Positions 24,008 through 35,786 of a stretch of DNA of 64,000 bases are shown here, piece after piece; within the stretch, counting starts at the first letter, position 1; each line of letters begins with the position of its first letter. This DNA is from Cercis canadensis (lineage: Eukaryota; Streptophyta; Magnoliopsida; Fabales; Fabaceae). Under the pieces are notes generated by a model, which saw only the letters and a list, made by a program, of their open reading frames with translations, did not search any database and was not told where the DNA came from. Location: positions 124,001 through 188,000 of the forward strand of contig QAOA01007883.1 in assembly GCA_003255065.1 (NCBI GenBank), given 5' to 3'. A program made the position numbers and the translations under genes.

Positions 24008-26937
24008 ATGCATTCTTTCGGATATAGAGCCAACGCTGTGTTAACCTTTGCCGTAACCATTATTGCCCTTCTGTGCGCCATGGCTTCTCTATCTGACAAC
24101 CTCAACTCCCCTTCTCCATCTGCACAAGTCCAGGTCACTGTCCTCTTTCTTTCTTTTTAGTGATTTTTCTTTTATAGATGTGTAATTCTCTAAATTTTGT
24201 CTATTTTATCCTGTATGATTTTGATTGGTGTATGTTTGTATATGCGTATGTAGGTGTTGAAGATTAACTGGTTTCAGAAGCAGCCAAACGAGAACGACGA
24301 GGTAATTGTTATTTTCGTTGGTTACTTGGGGACTCACTTTGGTTTCTTTTCTTGGTGAAAAGTATTGTGCTGGTTAAAGGGTACTTTCAGTTCAGATTCA
24401 TGATTGAATTTTGCTTGAGATAGACTATGATATGCAAGGGTTTTTTTTTCGATTTTTTGTTGTATTTGGGTGAATATCGTGAAATGATATCTAATTTGGT
24501 TTCCTCTTTCAGCTATATACTCCATGTGTACAAATTGATTTCAAAATTCTAGCTTCTACAGTTAGTTATACAGTAATCGTCTTTGCTATCTAAAAACTAT
24601 GCTAGTCTTTTGGAGTAGGTTGTTAATTTGGGTTTCAGTTGTGCTTTTCTTTGGAAATCAGTGCATAAAATTATAGTTTAAAAGCATCTATACTTGTTAT
24701 ATTCAATCAGTGCCTGCATGTACATATATTTTGGATTGTCAGAGAACTATCGACTCTTCTTGAAGGGTTTGATTAACTAATCGATGATCTATCTTGTCAT
24801 TGTTTACACCTGCTAGGAGTAACTCCACAGATTGAAAATGCTATTCCAACTTCCAAGACAGTCAACCGTGTTTTCAAACCTTAATCTATGGATTTTGTTT
24901 GAATGGTTTGGGGCATTTAAGGTATCATAATCTAGATGTGATAGAGGTCTGAACATTGGCTATAGAATATAGTTGGACATCTACAATAGAATATAGTGGG
25001 AGAAATTTTCACAGCAAGGCTGAAGAGGAAGAAGATATGTTGCCATGGTCTTTCAGCATTGGGTATTATTACTTTTGGATCTATGCCATGGTCCTTAGCT
25101 GTTGAATAAATCATTTTCTGTTTAATTTTTTATGTAACCTGAATTAGTTAATATGTTGCGGATGGCTAAAATATCCATACCAACATGGGGGCAGAAAGAA
25201 ATTTCAAAATTCTTTTATGCAACTGGTGGTAGAATAAAATGACCAACATTTGTGACTATGATGGCATATGATGAAACTTCTAATTCTTTGAACTTATATA
25301 ATGAAGAAGTTTAAAATATTTGGAAGTTGCTTTGATGTCTCATTGTCTTGATATCAATGCAGAACTTTAATCTCAAACTGATCTTTTATGATTCAATTTA
25401 TCAATCTCTTTTGCTGCCTATATGTTAAAGTATAAGTAAATTTGATGAAGGAACTAGTATTGAAGTCACCGAGTTCCTAACTAACTTGTAGATTCTCTTA
25501 ATTGTTGCATGTACATACATTTTACATGCAAGTTATTAGTGATACTCTTGGATAACTGAAACTAAAACTTCTTGGTCCTTAGACAATGCTGTGCGCATTG
25601 TAGTGTGCAGCTTAATTTTTCTTTCTTGTTTGCATGGTCCTATGGAGATGACCCAGGAACAATTGGAAACACCATGATGGTTCTAGCCCTTAGGAAGACA
25701 ATTACAGTGTCCTAGCATAGCAAATTTTTCATTATTAATACGATTCTATTAGCTGCGTTAAGGACTTTTGTCTTCCAATATTATATACTATACATGTGTA
25801 TATTTCTCAGCTACTTTTTTCTTTTTTGCTTCCATTTGTTTGGGTAAATTAGATCCAAATGCTAGGCATCAGTTGCAGTTAATTCCATATTCTCTGAATT
25901 TCATATTGCACGAGTGATCTTTTTCATAAGCAATCCTGTCATCAACCCCTTACATGATGCATTGCCCTCTGATATTCAAATGTCATCTTATTCCCTAGTT
26001 CAAGTTGTAGTGAAAAGACTTTCTATTCACGCAGGTCAGCATGACACTGAATATATCATCAGACTTACAGTCTCTTTTCACGTGGAACACAAAACAGGTT
26101 CTTGACTTGAATTTGTGTAACTCATTGTAATCTGTAATGATTATTTGTTTCTTTTTGTCCTCTTTGCTTCCTGAAACGTAAGGGTGCCTCTTGTCCTTCT
26201 TTGTATCATTATGTTGTCTTTAAAATTACTAATCATGTTTTTCCATTCTCATTATATGCTTGCAGGTTTTTGTATTTTTAGCTGCTGAGTATGAAACCCC
26301 GAAAAATTCCTTGAATCAGGTAAGTCTTCATCAGTCTGGATGCATGTTTATTTAGAAATATTTCCTTTTAAATTGTAAGTTACTTAGGTCCTTTTTCAAA
26401 ATGGAAAGAATGAAAGGCAGCCATTAAGCCATATTAACACCGAGTTGATGGATATTTTTGTTTTTATTCCTGAGGCCGTCATGGGACTAGAGGAGGATTT
26501 TTTTATACGATTCATGTCCCAGATAGCTATGATATTACATTTTATAATCCATGTCTGCTTTGTTTTACTTATCAATTTTCACAATATTATATGTCAGATG
26601 TGATGCTAAAACTCTTGAGATACCATTTTACAGATATCACTGTGGGATGGTATTATTCCTTCTAAAGAGCATGCAAAGTTCTTGATTCATACTTCAAATA
26701 AGTACCGCTTCATTGACCAGGTAGACAACTCTTCAAGGCTGTATGACTAGCATGAATTATTCACTATTTCTTTAGGCGGTTAAATTTCCTATTTTTTTTT
26801 TTCATATTCAGGGAAGCAACTTGCGGGGTAAAGATTTTAACTTGACATTGCACTGGCATGTCATGCCCAAGACTGGCAAAATGTTTGCCAACAAACTAGT
26901 CATGCCAGGGTACCGTTTGCCAGAGGAATATAGATGA
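24008..26937 (+). CDS. SPCS3: Signal peptidase complex subunit 3 (SPC22/23)
   Basis: Six exons, 24008-24133, 24254-24301, 26035-26097, 26266-26319, 26634-26720 and 26812-26937, total 504 bp, or 167 residues. All introns are phase 0, and the length equals what I recall for Arabidopsis SPC22 (At3g05230). A single N-terminal membrane anchor (about residues 11-30) is followed by a lumenal domain. That domain contains WDGII and the segment [13 protein letters not shown] near the C-terminus, both diagnostic of the family. The protein is a non-catalytic, essential subunit that holds the signal peptidase complex together in the ER membrane. The second intron is long (1.7 kb) and holds no gene. Confidence 0.95.
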
Positions 26938-28706
26938 GGGTCTCTTGTGTATTTTTAATGGTATTGCTGTAACTTTAGCCTTTCCTATAAACGGATATAG
27001 AAGGTCAGCTTAGAAAACTAGGATAAGGGGAAAGGATTCATGCTTGGGAAAGTGGAAATGAATTCAAGTTTGATTACTTGAAAATTTTCTCCTTTTATTG
27101 GATTGCCCCTTGCGTTGGACGAAACATTTTAAATTCTTGGGGGTTTACCAATAGATTTACATTACACTGCTATTTTTCTCCTGGAAACGTTTGGAATTCT
27201 GACTTGAATTGTTCTGTTCTGTTCTGGTTGCTAGAAAAGGATGAACATTTTCAGTTTGAACCAAGTAATGACAGAAGCACATGGAACTCTAGCGTATTTT
27301 GTATGCACCGACTTACAAATAATTTACTAATTGACCATAATTAAATCCAAGACCACCTTAGTAATATGATCAATTTGACATTATATTGAAATTTTGGAAA
27401 TACTTTTCCTCGTGAGAGGGTATATTATGCATTGCCTTCAATGTACTTTTGATTTTATATGCCTGCCGCTGTATGTTAACAAGTATATACAAATTTAAAT
27501 AAACTTTATATCAAACTAAATCGGAACTTCGATTATTAAATATTGATAAATAACAATAATCAAATACAACTTTCTAAACAGAACAGAATTTTAGAAAGAT
27601 TAATTACACAAGTATTTAAATTTGTTTACTTGTATTCTTGATTAATTAGAAACTTTCAAATTCTAGAATACACATATTGTTTAAATTAATTTTTATTAAT
27701 TAAATATCTCGTTTGTTTTCATAAAAATAAGGTGTCCATTGAAAATTTATTTAAAGAGAAATTCTATGAAAATATTGTTTATAATTTTTTGTTTTTAGGT
27801 TATTTTAAGACGATGGAGCCTTGCAGGCCTAGTAATCTTGACTCTTGGTAGAAGACGGAAGAAATAGTATGATTGATGACGGACGAAGCAAAAGCCAAAC
27901 CGCAATTGGTTTGAGCTTCTGATTTTCACCTTCTTTCTGTATGACTGTATCTCTCTGCTGGATGCTCGAAAACCGAGGTAATTCACGTTGTATGGAACTC
28001 TAGTTTTGCTGTTTGGTCACCAAGAAATGCAGAAAACAAATGGATTTCTAACAGTAAGTCGTGGAATTATTACCTCTTGTAAGCTCAACTTCCAACTATT
28101 ATATTTGGCACATTATAGCACATCCTTAGGGTTCGGGAATCCGATATCGTAAATGCCGATATGAGTTCTTTCACCTCTGGTTTCTTGCCGCCAAAGGAGG
28201 GCTAACATGTTCAATTTCGCGGTAATTTGATGTGCTTTCTCTGCATTTTGCTTCCTTGAGTCAGTAATTAGAGCTGGATTCCACAAGTTTGTTGATGTGC
28301 GTCTTGTGTAGAATTTGAATAATATACTCTCTTTTCCAGTTTCGTTGGTAACCGTGTGGGTAGTTTTTTCTGTTTGGTTTTAAAAAGATGGTCATTCAGG
28401 TTAGTGATATTGGTTTATATTATTGCTAATTTGATAGTGAATCCTCTACTTACTGTTTGCACATTTTAGACAATCCAAAACGACGAATACACCATCTTTC
28501 AGATTAATCGGAGAAACTTTTCATTTATATGCTTAATGGAATAAATGTAAATCCATTACTACATTGTCTTCGACTTCAACTTTAGTTATAAGCACATCTC
28601 CAGCAAAGATGCTTATGACTTGAACTAGGCTTACTTGTTTTTTGTTCCGTCTATTCGAGAATAAAGCACATTAAGAAACTCTGGTACTTTATATTGCAAG
28701 AGAGGA
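26938..28706. other. SPC22 3' UTR, intergenic region and leader of the Myb/SANT gene
   Basis: No coding gene is supported. A donor-like site after CGAG at 27977 and an acceptor at 28699-28700 suggest a 5' UTR intron (27978-28700) for the following gene. This is inferred from consensus only. Confidence 0.4.
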
Positions 28707-31700
28707 ATGGGCAGTCAGATACCCACATGCAGTGATCGATTGCGGACTAATTGGACACCAGCAATGGAACGCTATTTCATTGATCTATTGTTGGATCAGG
28801 CGCATAGGGGCAACAGGATGGGTTATACGTTCAACAAACATGCTTGGAATGAAATGCTGAACTTGTTCAATGCTAATATCGGATCTCCTAATGATGTAAA
28901 TGTCCTCAAAAGTCGTTACACTACCTTTTTGATGCAGTTCAATGACATAAAGAATCTTCTTGATCAAGTTGGATTTTCTTGGGATGCAACCAAGCAAATG
29001 GTGATTGCCAATGATCATGTCTGGGATGCTTATATCAAGGTGCACAGCTTCTTCACTCACATCATATTCTCTACCCATGTTGCAAAATGAATTGACTAGT
29101 AGGCATGCAGGCAAACCCTAATTCACAATCATACAGAAATAAAGTGCTGGTGAACTTCAATGATTTGTGCTTGATATGTGCACATACAAGTGCAGATGGA
29201 AGATACAGCTTGTCAAGTCATGATGTAGACTTTGATGATGACGTTCAAGGGGTGAACACTGGTTTGTTTCTATCTACTCTTATACACTCCTGCGTTGATA
29301 AATATTTGTCATAAGCGATGGACATTTATATTATTCTTTTCACTGGATATAAGTGAAACTCTTTATTCAACACCACTTCACTGTAGCGCTTTTATGACTT
29401 TATACATATTTATTCACCAGTGTCCTGATTTATCAGAAACTGACTACTAATCTTCCAGAAAAGATCACTAGGAAAAGAAAAACACTGTTCCCTAGGTACT
29501 CTTACAGCAGTATCCTGAGTCTTGTTTATCCAAACTCCATATTTTATTTGCTTCCTAATTTATATCCATTTGACATAATATACATCCCCATTCCAGCTCT
29601 TACTTTTGACCTTTTCTTGGTCATCGAGGAATCTCCTTTCCCTATTCCCCCTATCCTTGAATCTGTTTTCTATTCTTGGATCCTTGAAGAAGAACAGTGC
29701 AGTATCGCACGTATACTGGTTTTGGACAGTGTGGATCTATAAAGGCTAGGGATGTCCTGTATTTAAAATGCTCATAGTTGATAGTAAGACAAGCCTATTT
29801 TGATAATAAGCTCTTTTTTTACCTTCCAATCTTCCTCCCTTGAAGGGTTGGGAAGTAATAAGTCAATCCATTTCTCAGCAAAGTAATGATTTTAGATATG
29901 CCATTGAATTTTGAATAAATAAAGCAACAGCCAGTACTACTATTTTTTATGCCAGTTAAATTTGTGCTTTGAAAAGTATTGTCTGCTCTAAATGGGTAAT
30001 GACTAATTAGAACCTCAAAATTATAGGTGTTGCAGCTTGCACTCAAGCCCCATTTACCAGTGATTGTCCAAATACAGATTGGATCCTATCAATGGACCGT
30101 TATTTTTTGAAGCTTATGCTGGACGAAATTAAAAACGGCAATAAGATCCATGAAAGATTCAACAGAAAAGCATGGGAGAATATGCTTAAGTTGTTCAACA
30201 AAAAGTTTCATGCCCAATATGACAAAAGTTTCTTAAAGCATCGTTACAAGAAACTTAGGAATTACTATACTGATGTAAAAGATCTACTTCAAGTAAAAGG
30301 TTTTTCTTGGGATGAAAAGCAACAAAGGATAGTTGCTGATAATCAAGCTTGGAATAATTACATCAAGGTATACTATATTTTTTTATTATGATGGTGGAAT
30401 TCATTTTCTCAGAATTTACATTTAAGTGTTTATGTAGGCACACCCGCATGTGAGTTCCTATAGGAAGAATACCTTGCTTAACTATCGAGACTTGGGGTCA
30501 ATCTATGAAAATGCTGTTAGCAATGGACATTGCAGTCACTTGCAGGAAGGTAAAAAACTATGTGCGATATATAGAAAAGAAATTTCTGAGGGAAGATATA
30601 GCCATTCTGCTTGCAGTGAAGATCTCAATGGTCATGGTCCGATTTTAATAATGGGTATGCCTCTTCTTTTAGTCATGAAGATTCAGACATGTTATTACTT
30701 CTATTTGCTATCAGAACTAACCTTATTGATGCCAAGGGATGGAAAAATATCAAAGATTTTAATAATGGGTATACCTCTTCTTTTAGTCATGAAGATTTAG
30801 ACATGTTATTACTTCTATTTGCTATCAGAACTAACCTTATTGATGCCAAGGGATGGAAAAATATCAAAGACATCTATTAAATAATATAATAAAGTATCTG
30901 GGTGTGTTTGTGAGGAGGAAAGGTAAAGCAAAAGTGCACATTTGCGGAAGCTTGATTGAGATGATGAAGTTCCTCATATCAAATTATCTTTGTTCCTGTG
31001 GTTAATTCTTGCATTATTTTTGGTAATATTCTATAAACAATGTCTTTCACTTTTATTGCCAAACTGTCACTGTTCAAGGAGCTAAAAGTTGAATGTAAAT
31101 TTGATCACAAGACATAGCCAGCTTTTCTCTCTTTCTCTAAGTCTATAATTCAGAGATTACTGTTAAGAATGATCTCTGAATACTAAAAATGTGTAATACT
31201 TCATAATTGCATTGCCTTGTTATGCATGAGTCAAAAGTTGGTTGACTATGTGAAATGATGAACCCACGCCCTGCTGCCATAGTTACTGCACTAATCGAAA
31301 CTTCAGTATCCAATAACACTTGTTTCATAAGAAACATTCTCTTGTTCTTCAAAATGGATGTAAGTAAACTTAATTTGCAAGTACAACTTCATTTAAATTA
31401 TTTGTCACACACCACACACCAGTCCAAAAAGAGGTTATTGTCAGCCATGTGGGACGGTGGGAGGATGGTTCAGAAGTAGGGAGCACGGAAGAACTAAGTA
31501 TGAATTTTGCATTGGTCAGTCATATATTAATGCACATTCTGAATCATTTTTAAATGACGCAATTGATTTACATTTATTTCTGCTTTTTTGGTGAGGATAT
31601 CCAAGACCATGCAATAGGTGGGTACTCAAGGACAGATTGGACGCCTTCAATGGACCGTTTTCTCATTGACCTTATGCTAGACGAAGTTCAAAGGGGGAAC

Positions 31701-34549
31701 AAGATTGATTATGCTTTCAACAGTAAGGCATGGATCGATATGCTTATATTGTTCAAGGAAAGATTTGGTGTACAATTTGACATAGATTTCCTGAAGAGTT
31801 GTTGTAAGGGTTTGGAAATGCTCTACCATGATATGAGAAGTCTTCTTCAACAGAGAGGGTTCTCTTGGGATGAAACACAGCAAATGGTCAGAGCATATGA
31901 TGATGTCTGGGATACTTACATTAAGGTGCATTTGTTTTTCCTTTTAGTTTTACTTTCGAGTTTCATCTGTCAGTGGCTAAACGTGGAATATGCAGGATCA
32001 CCCAGATGCAAATTCTTACAGAAACAAACGAAAGCCGAATTATAGTGATCTATGCCTAATTTATGGAAATTCAGATTCTCACTTGGAATATAACCTAGCT
32101 GGTCAAGATGTTGGATACAATTGTGATGGTATCTTTCCCTTTTGACAAGTTCATTGCCTTTGTTTTTGATGCCTTACTCAGATATGCTACCTCTTTCTGT
32201 TTACTATGTGATTATAGGTCTCCCATGAATTTATAACGTATTTAGATATTTCAATCTGCACTAACAGGATGTTTTCTTAAAGAGAAAAAAAAAAAAAAAA
32301 AGTTTTATTGAGACATGAATTAGGACTGCCTGGTGCGCCAGCTCTTTCCCTTAATATTGAATATTGTGATTAACAGTCTTTCATTGAACAACTAAATTTA
32401 AGATATTTATAAGGGTATAAGAAATGCCTTTTTTGTTTTCCTTTTTGTTTGTGTTGTTTGAGTATTTTTTGAAGGTATCAAATTTCAAATTCCGCTGGAC
32501 AGGTGACTGGACACCACCAATGGACCAATATTTTATCGACTTGATGTTAGAGGAAGTGCGCAATGGAAGCAGGGTTGACCATAAATTTCACAAATTAGCC
32601 TGGAAAAATATGGTGGGAAAATTTAGTTCTAAATTTGGACCCCAGTATGACAAAGATGTCCTAGAAAGTCGTTTTATGATTTTGAGAGAGATATTCAATG
32701 ATATGAAGATTCTGCTTGACCAGAATGGATTTGCTTGGGATGAAATAAGGCAGATGGTAACAGCTGATGATAGATTGTGGGACGCTTATGTGAAGGTGCT
32801 ACTTGCTGTGGATTTTTTTTAAATTTTTTTTTTTTTATACTTTTATCCCTGTCAGCTGACGTATGGTTTTGCAGGAACACCCTGATGTAAAAACATACCG
32901 CAATAGATCTCTTCCAAATTTCAATGATTTGTTTTTGATATATGGGCGTAACAATTGTGGCAGAAATCAAAACTATTCTAGTTACAGTAGTTATGCTAAG
33001 GACAATGACCTTAGTACTGGTATATTGTCAATCTTCCTTGCTCCCCCCTTCTCTCTCTCTCTCTCATTTATGAGCTCACGTGCATTCAAGCATGAAAGAG
33101 GTGTAACGTGTATTTTCTTTGTATGTCGGGAACTAGTCCTAATTTATTATTTTTAATGGAAAAAGAAAAAGCTTTCCTGGAAATATATTTCAAACAAATG
33201 CTATTGGTTTATTTCAAAAAATTACTTGCAGTGATTAATTTCATTAATTGTTAATAGATTGCATTATTTTATGGGGGTATTAAAATGATAAGTACCTTAT
33301 GTAATTCCTACTTTAAGATGTAGGTGGTGATGAGTACAACCAATCACCTGCTAAGGGTGACCCTCTGAGGCTAGCTTGGACAGTGAAAATGGACTGTTAT
33401 CTGATTGGCCTTGTATTGGAGCAGTTGAATAGAGGGAATAACATTGGTGATACTTTCAGTGAGAAAGGTTGGGCATGGATGACTGCATCATTCAATAAAG
33501 AGTTTAGACTTCATTGCGATGAAGATGCACTAGAAGATCGGATTTTTGGCCTCATAAAAGTTTACAAGGATCTCACATATCTTTTTGATCAGAATGGCAT
33601 TGCCTGGGATGTTCTGCACTCAATGAAAGCTAATGAAGTTTGGAAGGCTTATTTTGAGGTGCATTTCTTTTTTCATTGGTTATATATTGGGTGTTTCCAT
33701 TATTATTCATGGCAATATGTACTTAATGGCAAAAGGGACTTGTACATCATCGACACATGCTCACTCACTGGCACATATATATGCTCCAAAACTTCTGAAA
33801 GTCTAATATGCATTTTTAACTTTATGTCAATGCATAAAATCCTTACGACTCTGCTTAATCCCACATATGTATATCCTACTTTTCTTTTTTGAGCCAGTGT
33901 TTATAGCTGATTGGTAGGAAGAATTTGAAATGAGAGTTAGGGTTAGATGTTTGGATAGGCCAACATCGGGATGAACAAAGATTGATTTTGATAGTTCTAA
34001 GTTGCCCTGATAAATGACATTTTGCAGGAGCATCCAGATGCCATTGCCTATGGACAGACTGTTGTAGACAATTATAGTGAATTCTGTTTAATTTTTGGGC
34101 ATCTAAAGCAGAATAGAAGATCAGACTGTGTGCCAATAAAAACAGAGACCAGTAATAGTAATTTTGGGATGGAGACTACTGAAATAATGGGAGACCTGCA
34201 ATCTTCAGCAGGGGGATTTATAATATCTGATCAGAGAAAAAAACGTAAGTCTCAAGCCCAGTCAACTTCTCTGTATACTAGAAAAGTTCAAAGAACCTTA
34301 AAAGTTGAGATTCAAGAAGATTTGGAAGAGAAGCAAGAAGTGGTCAAAACAGCGATTAAAAATGATGAGGAAGAAGACTACAACTCAATAGAAAGCATGG
34401 TTGCTGCACTTCACACTGTACCAGACATGGACGATGAGCTCTTCTTGGAAGCTTGTGTACTTCTAGAAGATGAAAGAAAGGCCAGGATGTTTGTGGCAAT
34501 GGATGTAGCATCAAGGAGAAAGTGGTTGCTGAAAAAGCTTCGCCAGTAA
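28707..34549 (+). CDS. Five-domain Myb/SANT-like DNA-binding protein (LIMYB-like, At2g24960 type)
   Basis: Ten exons: 28707-29039, 29111-29261, 30027-30367, 30438-30654, 31618-31925, 31996-32128, 32503-32795, 32875-33019, 33324-33658 and 34028-34549. They total 2778 bp (925 residues) with all phases closing. Exons 1, 3, 5, 7 and 9 each carry one Myb_DNA-bind_3 domain of about 100 residues, in the pattern DWTPxMDRYFIDLMLxE ... FSWDExxQMV ... VWDAYIK. Exons 2, 4, 6, 8 and the start of 10 carry the conserved tail HPDxxxYRNKxLxNFxDLCLIYG. The fifth domain is most diverged and lacks the DWTP start. The C-terminus (753-925) has a basic stretch (RKKRK), an acidic linker and a conserved end domain ending in WLLKKLRQ. 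Relatives bind ribosomal protein L10 or DNA in the nucleus. The target here is unknown. Confidence 0.88.
30641..30868 (+). repeat. 114-bp direct tandem duplication spanning the exon-4 donor
   Basis: Copy 1 is 30641-30754 and copy 2 is 30755-30868, with only a few differences. Each copy contains ATGG|GTAT, the splice donor of exon 4 of the Myb/SANT gene, so the donor exists twice (exon ends 30654 or 30768). Confidence 0.85.
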
Positions 34550-35696
34550 TACTAATTTGATTGTTAGTGTTATGTAGACATGTGCACAACCAAAATTGTG
34601 TAGATTGTTTTGTAAATAAACATAGATTTCGGTGTAAAGCTAACTTTTCGGGGTTATTTCCTGCACAATTGCCTATTATAACCTCTTTTAAATGAAAACT
34701 AAGATTCCACTTGGTGGAAGTATATTTTTGTAGAACGAAATACTTCACTTGTTATTTCTAGGACATTGCTTAAAGAAAATAGAAATGAAGACATTCGAGT
34801 TTGGAAACATTCTAACTATTGAAAGTTTTTGTTTTTCTTGTGGTTGAACCATCGAAAGTTTTGTATTCCTATTTTAATAACAATTTGTATCCTTTAATAA
34901 CACCTTCTGTAACAGTCAATACTAAAAAAAATATTTCTAATTCGATTCTTTAACCACGCTTTATGACACTAACTATACTTTATTGCAGGTAGTGGTCATA
35001 TATTATAGCAAGAGAACCACTTTAAATAAACCAAAGTGAAAAATATTGTTAGCAGCCTGTTACTCAATTGGAATTGCCTCAAAAGATACTGTATATTAGA
35101 AAATGGAATTATTTAAAATCTTTATTAATTTCTAAAATGTAAATTGGATGGAACTAAAAGGCAAGTAGGTTGGTCCGTGAATGAAAAATCCTTTGTCGAA
35201 CTAGCTTATTTTGTTAGTAGATAGGATGTTTATAACTTTTATAGTTTTTTCCTTTATTTTCTTTTGTTACAAAAAAAAAAGTTTTTAAAATGTAAATGTT
35301 CTGTTATAAATTAGATTAGTTTTTGGTTTATGAAATCATAGGTTATTGTATTGTATTAAAAAATAAAATTAATTATTAAGTATGACTTAGTTGACAAATT
35401 GAGTTTTATGTAGAAACAAACTTAAAATAATGTTAAAAGTTTAAATCTTGATAAAAATACTGGTGGCCAAGCAACAATTAATCTCACATAAAAAATTATA
35501 GGGCCACTTTATGGAAAAATAAATTAAATTAAATTAAAGAATGAATTTGTTGGTTGTGTGGGAAGAACATTTTTATTGACTATCAAGGAAGAGGCTTGAG
35601 GCGAAGCTGTTCATGAATAGAACGAACGCGGAAATGCGCTGCCACTGCCCAATTTGAGAAATAACATATTAGACTATAGAGTACCTCTGTGGAGGA
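34550..35696. other. 3' UTR of Myb/SANT gene and AT-rich intergenic sequence
   Basis: A poly(A) signal AATAAA lies at 34615-34620, about 66 bp after the stop codon. The rest is AT-rich with no gene seen. The GC-richer end (35580 on) is the CCX promoter and leader. Confidence 0.5.
34615..34620 (+). terminator. Polyadenylation signal
   Basis: AATAAA at normal distance behind the Myb/SANT stop codon. Confidence 0.5.
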
Positions 35697-35786
35697 ATGG
35701 CATGGCCTTCACTCTCCCCTTGTTCAACACCTCTACACTGTCCTTGTCCCTCACACTTGTCTTCATCTTACTCTTGTTCCTCGTAA
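35697..35786 (+). promoter_or_regulatory. Overlapping upstream ORF at the CCX start
   Basis: An ATG five bases before the main start opens a 29-codon frame that overlaps the CCX coding start out of frame. Both ATGs have G at -3 and +4. Initiation at the first would reduce CCX translation. Confidence 0.45.

Noticed and set aside
29459-29495. Possible extra 37-bp exon in the Myb/SANT gene (AG...GT bounded)
   Set aside because: Inclusion would break the frame between exons 2 and 3, which otherwise join perfectly.
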